The translations under genes were made by a program, and so were the position numbers. The notes beneath the pieces are model-generated. The model worked only from the letters and a program-made list of their open reading frames with translations, made no database searches and was not told the origin of the DNA. This document shows positions 6,973 through 13,563 of a stretch of DNA of 17,367 nucleotides, in pieces; the stretch's first letter is position 1; the number at the start of each line of letters is the position of its first letter. The DNA is from Ruminococcus sp. UBA1780 (GTDB lineage Bacteria > Bacillota > Clostridia > Oscillospirales > Ruminococcaceae). The DNA is taken from positions 1 through 17,367 of the forward strand of contig DCGK01000093.1 of assembly GCA_002315235.1 (NCBI GenBank). Direction: 5' to 3'.

Positions 6973-7035
6973 GCGTTGCTGAAAACTATGTACGTTTTCA
7001 ACATTCCCAAAACATACAGAGTTTTCAGGAACGCT
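6972..7035 (-). promoter_or_regulatory. 64-nt hairpin at the 5' end of the rpmB leader
   Basis: The arms pair in three blocks: 6972-6977 with 7030-7035 (6 bp), 6979-6987 with 7020-7028 (9 bp) and 6989-6998 with 7009-7018 (10 bp, one G-T wobble). Single 1x1 mismatches separate the blocks, and a 10-nt loop (6999-7008) caps the stem. It starts about where transcription should begin, so nearly the whole leader is structured. It may serve L28 autoregulation or mRNA stability; both are inference. Confidence 0.75.
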
Positions 7036-7041
7036 TTAATA

Positions 7042-7070
7042 ATTTTATCATATTTCAAAATAAATTGCAA
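7042..7070 (-). promoter_or_regulatory. SigA-type promoter of rpmB
   Basis: Minus-strand -35 TTGCAA (7065-7070) and -10 TAAAAT (7042-7047) are 17 bp apart. Transcription would start near 7035, at the base of the leader hairpin. Confidence 0.75.
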
Positions 7071-7155
7071 GTGTTTTTTAAAATTTTTTTAATTCAACGC
7101 GATTCCCGCAAAGTCCCTGCCTGCAGGAGTTTTCAGAAAACACTGCGAAGGGTTT

Positions 7156-7178
7156 AAGGGGCTACCGCAAAGCCCCTT
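7156..7178 (-). terminator. Hairpin at the end of trmB, terminator-like
   Basis: AAGGGGCT (7156-7163) pairs with AGCCCCTT (7171-7178) and overlaps the trmB stop codon. The bases after it on the minus strand (TTAAACCC) give no proper T-run, so termination strength is uncertain. A related sequence, CCGCAAAGTCCC, occurs at 7106-7117. Confidence 0.45.
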
Positions 7179-7839
7179 ACTTTACAGGTTTTGCAATCAA
7201 AAACTTTATCTTTATACCCATATCAGAAAACATCTTCTCATGCTCAGTTTCAGTATTTTCCTCAAAACCGCTCTCATGAAGATCTCTTGTAATATATCTT
7301 ATCTCATAACCTGTTTCATTAAAGTACTCTATACTCTCCTCAAACAGTTCATCATCATCTGTCTTGAACCAGATCTCACCCGCACCGGTAAGAAAAGTCC
7401 TGTACACCAGCAGCTTCTTCGGGAAAGTAAGTCTTCTCTTCTTGTGCTTGCCCCGCGGCCATGGATTGCAGAAATTAATATATATACGGTCAACCTCATC
7501 GTTCTCATCAAAAACCTCGCTGATATTCTCGATGTTGTGAACCAGAAGCTTTACGTTATCGATACTTTCAATACCCGCCTTTTCAAATTCTGCAACAGTC
7601 TTTCTTCTGGCATACGCAGTCATCTCGCTCTTGATGTCAATCGCTACATAGTTGATGTTCTGATTTGCAGCAGATACCTGTGAAATAAATCCGCCCTTTC
7701 CGCATCCGAGCTCAACATAAAGAGGCTGCTCCTTTGCAAAGCTGTGCTTCCATCTGCCCTTCAGCTCTCCCGGCTCCTTAACACAGAAATCACAAGCCTC
7801 AAGCTCAGGTCTTGCCCATGGTTTTCTTCTAATTCTCAA
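7177..7839 (-). CDS. trmB: tRNA (guanine-N7-)-methyltransferase
   Basis: TrmB methylates G46 in the variable loop of tRNAs using S-adenosylmethionine. The 220-residue protein carries the SAM-binding YVELGCGKGGF (41-51), the acidic AIDIK near 66-70 and the family motif INFCNPWPRGKHKKRRLT (121-138). The usual aspartate before PWP is asparagine here (N125), a variation worth noting. The C-terminal part ends in the typical TETEHEKMF region. The start is a TTG at 7839 with AAAGG about 11 nt upstream, overlapping the stop of the CmpB-like gene. Only 15 nt separate the two genes, so they form an operon. Confidence 0.94.
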   Translation of the reverse strand: MRIRRKPWARPELEACDFCVKEPGELKGRWKHSFAKEQPLYVELGCGKGGFISQVSAANQNINYVAIDIKSEMTAYARRKTVAEFEKAGIESIDNVKLLVHNIENISEVFDENDEVDRIYINFCNPWPRGKHKKRRLTFPKKLLVYRTFLTGAGEIWFKTDDDELFEESIEYFNETGYEIRYITRDLHESGFEENTETEHEKMFSDMGIKIKFLIAKPVK

Positions 7840-7854
7840 AATTTATCAGGCCTT

Positions 7855-8697
7855 TCAAATATTAGTTTCCTGCCCTTCGGCAGCACCGTCAATAATCAGT
7901 CTGGTATTTTCATACTTTTCATCATAGTCCTCAGGACTGAATTTGTTGCTGATTTTGTTTTTAATTATATTAAATGTACGGTTGTACTTAATCGGCTTCA
8001 TAGTAGGAAAAGCCTTTACAAGACGCGAGGTCTTTATCTGTTCGGAAAGCTTTTCGTACTTTGCGTTAAGCACAAGAACTTCATCGGAAATATTTTCGCC
8101 GAGTGCAACTGACTTGTCGTGAAGAAGACAGGCAATGTAGTCAATCTGCTTAAGCCTCATATTGAACTGACGAATATCCGAAAGCGTGGCAACTATATCA
8201 ACTATAATTACTGCCATAATTATTCCTGCAAAAATATTGCCGCCAAGGAACGGTATCCTGTCCACAGCCTTTTCGACAAGCGGCTGAACAACGCATATCA
8301 CAAGTACGGAGCCTACTCCCCAGAGCAGTGAAATACGAAGACAGATAAATCCTCTGTAATTAAACTTCTCCTCCGAGTAATCCCACCACTTGGCATGGAA
8401 CATCTTTTCCAGCAGTACCCCGACAAACAGCTCAAAGCTTGTGCATATAGCAACCGACAGAATATACAGAAGTACAAAATGCCCTTTCAGAGGTGAAAGT
8501 GCATGAGTCAGGATAATAACCCCGAATCCGTATATAGGACATATCGGTCCGTTTAGAAATCCTCTGTTTTCAAATCCCCCTGTTTCAAGTGTCCGGTCAA
8601 CAACTTCCAGAAACCAGCCGAAAACTGCCCACCAGAGAAAATAAAAATATAATTCAAATATAGTATTCCCGAGGAATCCTACATAAATATGCTGCAT
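7855..8697 (-). CDS. CmpB-like (putative ABC-transporter type IV) membrane protein
   Basis: The 280-residue protein resembles the family annotated as putative ABC-transporter type IV/CmpB (formerly DUF1113). The supporting motifs are GWFLEVVDRTLE (27-38), NRGFLNGPICPIYG (44-57) and WWDYSEEKFNYRGFICL (104-120). About five transmembrane segments lie in residues 14-172; the last 110 residues are soluble and partly helical. No ATP-binding partner is adjacent, and the transport label is not well supported for the family, so the function is open. ATG 8697 has a strong AAGGGGGAA upstream. It is the first gene of a two-gene operon with trmB. Confidence 0.8.
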   Translation of the reverse strand: MQHIYVGFLGNTIFELYFYFLWWAVFGWFLEVVDRTLETGGFENRGFLNGPICPIYGFGVIILTHALSPLKGHFVLLYILSVAICTSFELFVGVLLEKMFHAKWWDYSEEKFNYRGFICLRISLLWGVGSVLVICVVQPLVEKAVDRIPFLGGNIFAGIIMAVIIVDIVATLSDIRQFNMRLKQIDYIACLLHDKSVALGENISDEVLVLNAKYEKLSEQIKTSRLVKAFPTMKPIKYNRTFNIIKNKISNKFSPEDYDEKYENTRLIIDGAAEGQETNI

Positions 8698-8749
8698 TCC
8701 AGCACTTCCCCCTTTTTGACATTCACTATATTTTCTGACGTTTCCTATA

Positions 8750-8778
8750 ATTATACTTTATATTATCAATTATGTCAA
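8750..8778 (-). promoter_or_regulatory. Consensus SigA promoter of the CmpB-like/trmB operon
   Basis: Minus-strand -35 TTGACA (8773-8778) and -10 TATAAT (8750-8755) match the consensus exactly with a 17-bp spacer. Transcription would start near 8743, about 45 nt before ATG 8697. Confidence 0.9.
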
Positions 8779-8793
8779 TAAAGCAAAAAGACG

Positions 8794-8828
8794 AAAAATC
8801 CGGACAACACAAAGTCACCCGGATTTTT
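8794..8828 (-). terminator. Rho-independent terminator of rpsB-tsf
   Basis: AAAAATCCGG (8794-8803) pairs with CCGGATTTTT (8819-8828) around a 15-nt loop, and the minus strand runs through a T-tract. It lies about 30 nt after the tsf stop and just upstream of the next promoter. Confidence 0.85.
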
Positions 8829-8859
8829 TATGATTACTGTAATTACTGTATCAGTGTAA

Positions 8860-9777
8860 TTACTTAGTCATGCTTGCAACTTCAGCAGCGAAATCGTCAA
8901 CCTTCTTTTCGATACCTTCGCCGCGTTCGAATCTTACGCATTCAACAACCTTGATTGAACCGCCGAGCTTCTTAGCTTCAGCATCAACGTAACCCTGAAC
9001 TGAGAGCTTGTCATCCTTAACGAAAGCCTGTTCGAGGAGGCAGTTTTCCTTGTAGAACTTTTCAACCTTACCGTCGATGATCTTGTCCTTAACCTGATCA
9101 GGCTTGTTAGCCATCTTAGGATCTTCAGCCATCTGTGTCTTCATGATCTTTCTTTCGTTTTCGATAACTTCAGCAGGAACGTCTTCTCTCTTAACGTATG
9201 CAGCACCAAGAGCAGCACTCTGCATAGCTACGTCCTTACCGATAGCAGCAACTGCATCAGCAGCGAGTTCTGTTTCCATCTTAACGAGAACGCCGATGCT
9301 TCCGCCGTTGTGGATGTATGAAGCGAGCTTGCCTTCGAATCTTACGAAACGACGGATAACGATGTTTTCTCTGATCTTCATACCAGCGAGATCTGTGAGA
9401 GCTTCATCAACTGTCTTGTCGCCGCCGCTGATCTTTGTTGCCTTGAGAGCATCAACGTCAGCAGGATTAGCTTCGATAATTGTATTAGCAACTGCTGCAA
9501 CGAAGTTTCTTACGTCTTCTGTGTTAGCAGCAAAGTCTGTTTCTGTGTTTACTTCAAGAAGAACACCTGCATTGCCGTTTACAACTGCTGTTACAACACC
9601 TTCAGCTGCAGCTCTGCCGCTCTTCTTAGCCTGTGTAGCAAGACCTTTTTCTCTGAGGAATTCGATAGCCTTTTCTCTGTCGCCGTCGTTTTCTTCAAGA
9701 GCCTTCTTACAGTCCATCATACCAACGCCTGTAGCGCTCATTAATTCCTTAATTTCTGCAACGGATGCCTTACCCAT
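8860..9777 (-). CDS. tsf: Elongation factor Ts
   Basis: EF-Ts recharges elongation factor Tu by exchanging GDP for GTP. The 305-residue protein starts with the UBA-like domain (VAEIKELMSATGVGMMDCKKAL, residues 6-27), followed by the EF-Tu-contacting TDF at 80-82 in NTETDFAANTEDVRNFV. The rest is the usual dimerisation and C-terminal region. ATG 9777 has GGAGG (9786-9790) 8 nt upstream; the five extra codons open upstream are not needed. It follows rpsB, as in nearly all bacteria, with an 86-bp gap containing a hairpin. Codon use is strongly biased, as expected for a highly expressed gene. Confidence 0.97.
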   Translation of the reverse strand: MGKASVAEIKELMSATGVGMMDCKKALEENDGDREKAIEFLREKGLATQAKKSGRAAAEGVVTAVVNGNAGVLLEVNTETDFAANTEDVRNFVAAVANTIIEANPADVDALKATKISGGDKTVDEALTDLAGMKIRENIVIRRFVRFEGKLASYIHNGGSIGVLVKMETELAADAVAAIGKDVAMQSAALGAAYVKREDVPAEVIENERKIMKTQMAEDPKMANKPDQVKDKIIDGKVEKFYKENCLLEQAFVKDDKLSVQGYVDAEAKKLGGSIKVVECVRFERGEGIEKKVDDFAAEVASMTK

Positions 9778-9808
9778 TGTAATTACCTCCAATATTGATT
9801 ATAGTAGA

Positions 9809-9839
9809 AAACCCGAATAATGAATATTTATTCGGGTTT
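9809..9839 (-). terminator. Intercistronic hairpin between rpsB and tsf
   Basis: A perfect 12-bp stem (9809-9820 with 9828-9839) closes a 7-nt loop and is followed on the minus strand by only a short T-run (TTTTCT). This fits a leaky terminator that lowers tsf relative to rpsB. Confidence 0.6.
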
Positions 9840-9863
9840 ATAAAATTTATGTTTGAACTTGAA

Positions 9864-10595
9864 TTATTCAGCTGTTTCTTCAGCAGCTTCAGCGGCTTCA
9901 GCTTCAACCTGTTCGCCCTGTCTGCCTTCGATGATAGCGTTAGCCATTGCACCTGCGATGAGCTTAACTGCTCTGATAGCGTCGTCGTTACCAGGGATAA
10001 CGTAGTCAACTTCATCAGGATCACAGTTTGTGTCAACGATAGCAACGATCGGGATGTTGAGCTTCTTAGCTTCAGCAACAGCGATCTTTTCCTTTCTTGG
10101 GTCAACGATGAAGAGTGCGCCAGGAAGCTTCTTCATTGTCTTGATACCGCCGAGGAACTTTTCGAGCTTTTCGATTTCGAGTGTAAGCTTGCTTACTTCC
10201 TTCTTAGGGAGAAGTGCGAATGTGCCGTCTTCTTCCATCTTTCTGAGCTGTTCAAGTCTCTTGATTCTGTTCTTGATTGTCTCGAAGTTTGTCATCATAC
10301 CGCCGAGCCATCTTGCGTTTACGTAGTGAGCGCCTGCACGTACAGCTTCTTCCTTAACTGAATCGCCTGCCTGCTTCTTTGTACCTACGAAAAGTACTGT
10401 TTCGCCCTGAGCTGAGATGTCACGGATGAACATGTAAGCTTCTTCGAGTTTCTTTACTGTCTTCTGAAGATCGATAATGTAGATACCGTTTCTTTCTGTG
10501 AAGATGTAAGGTGCCATTTTTGGGTTCCATCTTCTTGTCTGGTGACCAAAGTGTACGCCAGCTTCAAGAAGCTGTTTCATTGATACTACTGCCAT
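9864..10595 (-). CDS. rpsB: 30S ribosomal protein S2
   Basis: S2 is a large protein on the back of the small ribosomal subunit. The 243-residue product shows the universal N-terminus SMKQLLEAGVHFGHQTRRWN, then MAPYIFTERNGIYIIDL, VLFVGTKKQA and VNARWLGGMMTN, and the PIVAIVDTNCDPD segment near residue 185. The C-terminus is an alanine/glutamate-rich tail. ATG 10595 has AGGAGG (10605-10610) 9 nt upstream. It is the first gene of the rpsB-tsf unit, preceded by a strong promoter and a folded leader. Codon use is highly biased. Confidence 0.98.
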   Translation of the reverse strand: MAVVSMKQLLEAGVHFGHQTRRWNPKMAPYIFTERNGIYIIDLQKTVKKLEEAYMFIRDISAQGETVLFVGTKKQAGDSVKEEAVRAGAHYVNARWLGGMMTNFETIKNRIKRLEQLRKMEEDGTFALLPKKEVSKLTLEIEKLEKFLGGIKTMKKLPGALFIVDPRKEKIAVAEAKKLNIPIVAIVDTNCDPDEVDYVIPGNDDAIRAVKLIAGAMANAIIEGRQGEQVEAEAAEAAEETAE

Positions 10596-10640
10596 TGTGT
10601 AGTTCCTCCTGTTAAATTGGTTTTATTGATTATTCCCTCC

Positions 10641-10702
10641 GCTGATCTTAGCTTGAAGACAACCTTTCATCCCGAAAGGCACCGGCCTTCAAAATCACCA
10701 GC
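10641..10702 (-). promoter_or_regulatory. Structured rpsB leader, candidate autoregulatory element
   Basis: In the about 117-nt leader three nested stems can form: 10641-10646 with 10697-10702 (one wobble), 10653-10658 with 10687-10692, and 10663-10668 with 10674-10679 around a 5-nt loop. Unpaired bulges lie between them. Several ribosomal-protein operons are controlled by such leaders, so S2 feedback is plausible but not shown by the sequence. Confidence 0.6.
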
Positions 10703-10719
10703 GTGCGAATTACTGAACT

Positions 10720-10748
10720 ATTATATCATATTCCTGAAAAGATTTCAA
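10720..10748 (-). promoter_or_regulatory. SigA-type promoter of rpsB-tsf
   Basis: Minus-strand -35 TTGAAA (10743-10748) and -10 TATAAT (10720-10725) have a 17-bp spacer. Transcription would start near 10713. The -35 lies at the edge of an inverted repeat (10748-10756 with 10772-10780) that could form a hairpin behind pflA. Confidence 0.85.
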
Positions 10749-10787
10749 GTGTTTTTTGAAAAAATATCAGGAAAACACTTAGTTTCC

Positions 10788-11588
10788 TTAACAGCATTTT
10801 ATCGGCATGTCGTCATTGTTCTGTCTGTTACTGCTGTTTTCACCGTAGCCTTCGTATTCAGCACAGCGAAGTCTCTTCTCCGCGTTAAGGATTCTTTCCT
10901 CTGACGGAGGTTCAGTTCCTTCAAGCGTGTACTCAAGTCCGAGGTTTTCCCACTTGAAAAGTCCGAGTGTATGATAAGGGAGAACGTCAACTCTCTGAAC
11001 GTTTCCGAGTTTTCCGATAAATTCACCGAGTCTGTCAAGATCCTCGTCAAAGTCACTGTTGTCAGGCACAAGCACATGTCTTATCCATACCGGCTTGTTA
11101 ATTTCCGAAAGATACTGTGCAAGGTCAAGTATGTTGTCATTTTTCTGACCTGTAAGCGCAAGATGACGTTCAGGATTAATTTCCTTTATATCGAGAAGAA
11201 GAAGGTCAGTGTATTTCATAAGTTCATTAAACTTTGAAAAATAAGGCTCCTCTCTTCTGAAAGGATTTCCTGAAGTATCAATAGTTGTATGAACTCCTTC
11301 CTTCTTTGCAAGCTTAAAGAGTTCAGTAACAAATTCTGTCTGAAGAAGCGGCTCACCGCCGCTGACTGTAATGCCGCCGTCTTTTCCCCAGTATGTTTTG
11401 TATCTCATTATCTTTTTGAAAAGATCTTCGGCTGTCCATTCCTCGCCGCCCTGTGCAGCCCATGAATCCGGATTGTGACAGTATCTGCATCTCATGTCAC
11501 AGCCCTTTAAAAATACTATGAAACGAACACCGGGTCCGTCTGAAGCACCAAAGCTTTCCAGCGAATGAATTTTTCCTTTTATACTCAT
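10788..11588 (-). CDS. pflA: Pyruvate formate-lyase activating enzyme
   Basis: This radical-SAM enzyme makes the glycyl radical on pyruvate formate-lyase, switching on anaerobic pyruvate cleavage to formate and acetyl-CoA. The 266-residue protein has the early SLESFGASDGPGVRF, the cluster motif C30-x3-C34-x2-C37 with YCHNPD, ITVSGGEPLLQ (73-83) and DLLLLDIKEI. These match PflA closely. The last about 20 residues (asparagine/serine-rich, ending in two cysteines) extend past the conserved part. ATG 11588 lies 1 nt after the stop of the carboxypeptidase-like gene, with AGGAGA inside that gene, so translation is probably coupled. No pflB is in the window, so the lyase must be encoded elsewhere. 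Confidence 0.94.
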   Translation of the reverse strand: MSIKGKIHSLESFGASDGPGVRFIVFLKGCDMRCRYCHNPDSWAAQGGEEWTAEDLFKKIMRYKTYWGKDGGITVSGGEPLLQTEFVTELFKLAKKEGVHTTIDTSGNPFRREEPYFSKFNELMKYTDLLLLDIKEINPERHLALTGQKNDNILDLAQYLSEINKPVWIRHVLVPDNSDFDEDLDRLGEFIGKLGNVQRVDVLPYHTLGLFKWENLGLEYTLEGTEPPSEERILNAEKRLRCAEYEGYGENSSNRQNNDDMPIKCC

Positions 11589-11589
11589 C

Positions 11590-12888
11590 TTATCTTTCTC
11601 CTGTATCTGTAACCGTCTGTTCCGCTGCCGGGACAGCAGGTGAAGCCTGTGATTCTGCTGCAGTCACACCGGCCGGCATGTCAGTCACCTGAACACCTTC
11701 CTGTGTAACCTCCGTTATCAGCGGCTGTCCGTCCTCTCCTGTCTGTGCCGGTTCCTGATTCTGCGCTGCCTGATTCATCAGTTCTTCATTTTTCAGCTCC
11801 TCGGACTTGCGCGTAATTGTAACTATAAAGCCGTCGCAGTTGTTTCCCGAAACAGAGTAATCTTCATTTTTCGGAACCGGAACAACAGTTTCGGCTTCAT
11901 CCGCAGGAACAAAGTAAATCTCATAGTCATATCCGAACACACTGTAGTAGAGATGCTCGTACCCGTGAATGTATTTTTTCAGATCCGTCATGTATTCTTC
12001 AAGAGCAAACCCGTTTTCACGGATTATGTATGAATGGGGAACCCCGACATATCTGAGATGGGACGGAGTTCCGGCTACACCTGTAACCGCTTCCTTTGAA
12101 TTAGGATAACGCAGGATAAATCCGTACTTGTAGCAGTTGTCATTAATCCACTTGTAGTTGCCGGTACCGTCATACGCAGAAATCTTTCCCTCACTGCTTA
12201 CAAGCTTGAGATCAACTGCATATCCCGTGTGATGCTCGGAAAATCCCGGAGCCATCTGGCTCTCGTTTTCGAGAAGCACAGCATCCGCTGCCGGAGGTCT
12301 GTAGCTTTCATTCTGCTCCTGATAAGTAACAGCCGCTGTTACAACCGTTACATCTCCTGAGCCGAAAACATCATAGAAGTCGGCCATCATTCTGTTAAAC
12401 GCATCAGTGGCTTCCTTCTGAAGCTGAAGTGTATTGTACGATACCTTGTATGATTTGCCGTCCATTTCAGACGCAATCTTAACCATGTGTGCTGATATAT
12501 TCGGGAAATTGTATGAGTTCGCCCTGTTTACCATTACAAGCTCCCCGAGAGAAAGGTCAGCTCTGGTTTTTACGACCGGTCTGAAATCGTCTTCGTTAAT
12601 TTCCTTTTTTTCGTAAGGCATTGCCTCTGCAGGAACGCTTTCAGGCTCTGAAGTCTCATCAGTCCCGGATGGTTCTTTTTCTCCGGTTCTGTCCACAAAA
12701 ACGGAAAGGCCGCCGTTACCCTCCGGATGGCTTGCCTGTCTCCTTATTGCATCAGCGGAAATAATAACAGCTGCAAGCACAAGAGTCCACGCAACCAGTC
12801 TTAAATATCCGGTATACTTTCCCTTTTTTCTGTTTTCAGCCGAATCACTGCCGTTTCTCCTTCTTCTCCCGTTCTGACTGTTCTGCAA
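11590..12888 (-). CDS. VanY-like (M15B) D-Ala-D-Ala carboxypeptidase family protein
   Basis: Members of this family trim the terminal D-alanine from peptidoglycan stem peptides outside the membrane. The 432-residue protein has a short basic cytoplasmic start, one transmembrane segment (about 30-46), a low-complexity acidic spacer and then the M15 domain. Zinc motif SEHHTGYAVDL is clear (H219, D226) and the second zinc histidine (H277) is in TPSHLRYVGVPH. Active relatives usually read EPWH there; this protein has TPSH, so the catalytic glutamate seems absent. A glutamate/proline/alanine-rich tail follows. I start at TTG 12888 because GAGGTG (12895-12900) lies 6 nt upstream; the longer frame from GTG 12939 begins inside a hairpin loop and lacks a Shine-Dalgarno. 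No clear promoter is seen. pflA follows after 1 nt. Confidence 0.8.
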   Translation of the reverse strand: MQNSQNGRRRRNGSDSAENRKKGKYTGYLRLVAWTLVLAAVIISADAIRRQASHPEGNGGLSVFVDRTGEKEPSGTDETSEPESVPAEAMPYEKKEINEDDFRPVVKTRADLSLGELVMVNRANSYNFPNISAHMVKIASEMDGKSYKVSYNTLQLQKEATDAFNRMMADFYDVFGSGDVTVVTAAVTYQEQNESYRPPAADAVLLENESQMAPGFSEHHTGYAVDLKLVSSEGKISAYDGTGNYKWINDNCYKYGFILRYPNSKEAVTGVAGTPSHLRYVGVPHSYIIRENGFALEEYMTDLKKYIHGYEHLYYSVFGYDYEIYFVPADEAETVVPVPKNEDYSVSGNNCDGFIVTITRKSEELKNEELMNQAAQNQEPAQTGEDGQPLITEVTQEGVQVTDMPAGVTAAESQASPAVPAAEQTVTDTGER

Positions 12889-12907
12889 TCTGTTCACCTC
12901 GCCGAAA

Positions 12908-12968
12908 GAAACACTGATGTAACCGGCTGAAAAGCACACGAACCGCCGCCGGCTGAAATCAGTGTTTC
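12908..12968 (-). repeat. Long-armed inverted repeat just upstream of the VanY-like gene
   Basis: GAAACACTGAT (12908-12918) is the exact reverse complement of 12958-12968. The 39-nt interior holds a 10-bp direct repeat, CCGGCTGAAA (12923-12932 and 12949-12958). The stem ends 8 nt before the Shine-Dalgarno, so it could influence translation. The same 11-mer also occurs at 2183-2193. Confidence 0.6.
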
Positions 12969-12969
12969 A

Positions 12970-13001
12970 AAACTAAAATTCCCCCTTTTTCAAGGGGGAA
13001 T
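12970..13001 (-). terminator. Rho-independent terminator of the efp/CD1247-like unit
   Basis: ATTCCCCCTT (12978-12987) pairs with AAGGGGGAAT (12992-13001) around a 4-nt loop, followed on the minus strand by TTTTAGTTTT. It lies about 30 nt after the CD1247-like stop. Confidence 0.85.
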
Positions 13002-13029
13002 CATTAAAAATTAAAAGAATCAGCCCTGA

Positions 13030-13500
13030 TCAGACACCCTCGTCGAGGTCTTCTTCCTCGAGAATATCCTCGATGTCTTCAATCATAAGATCATCAAGAT
13101 CAAATTCAAGATCTTCGCCGCAGTTAGGGCAGGCCATGGATCCTTCATCAAGCATACCGCCGTCAAGAAGAATTGAATCTCCGCATGTCGGACATACTAC
13201 TTCGTAAAGATCTTCATCATCAAGATCTTCGTCATCGAAATCGTCGAAGTCATCTTCGTCGTCATCATCGAAATCATCTTCATCGTAGAAATCATCTTCC
13301 ACGCAGCCGAGATCTTCGTCAAGAATTTCGCAGAGCTCTGTAAGCTCGTCAACCTGTCCCTGAAGATCCTCGATATATGCAACCATCTCGTGCATTACAT
13401 CAGCCATGGTTGCAAGAACCTTGCCTTCCTTTGAAGAAGTATCAAGATCAATACCATCGATGTATCCCTTAAGATATGACATCTTTTCTGTAAGCTTCAT
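13030..13500 (-). CDS. CD1247-like acidic zinc-ribbon protein
   Basis: The 156-residue protein resembles a clostridial family named after CD1247 and often found next to efp. The N-terminal part (about 1-65) is helical and likely a coiled coil (LKGYIDGIDLDTSSKEGKV, then EDLQGQVDELTELCEILDED). Next comes an extreme run of aspartate and glutamate (about 68-100). The C-terminus holds a zinc-ribbon with CPTCG and CPNCG pairs and another acidic tail. The function is unknown; the acidic block could mimic nucleic acid or bind basic proteins, which is speculation. ATG 13500 has AGGGAGGA just upstream. It lies 63 bp after efp with no terminator between, so it is probably co-transcribed. Confidence 0.8.
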   Translation of the reverse strand: MKLTEKMSYLKGYIDGIDLDTSSKEGKVLATMADVMHEMVAYIEDLQGQVDELTELCEILDEDLGCVEDDFYDEDDFDDDDEDDFDDFDDEDLDDEDLYEVVCPTCGDSILLDGGMLDEGSMACPNCGEDLEFDLDDLMIEDIEDILEEEDLDEGV

Positions 13501-13563
13501 AAAAAATCCTCCCTTTTAATGCATAAATGCAGTTATGTAAAGTAGTAAAACGATGGCAGAGAC

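Noticed and set aside
9104..10361. Long plus-strand open frames (238 and 188 codons) opposite tsf and rpsB
   Set aside because: They are antisense shadows of two strongly biased, certain genes, have no ribosome binding sites and give low-complexity serine/alanine-rich or cysteine-rich products.
12889..12939. Longer N-terminus of the VanY-like protein from GTG 12939
   Set aside because: No Shine-Dalgarno upstream and the start lies in the loop of a long hairpin; TTG 12888 has GAGGTG at good spacing.
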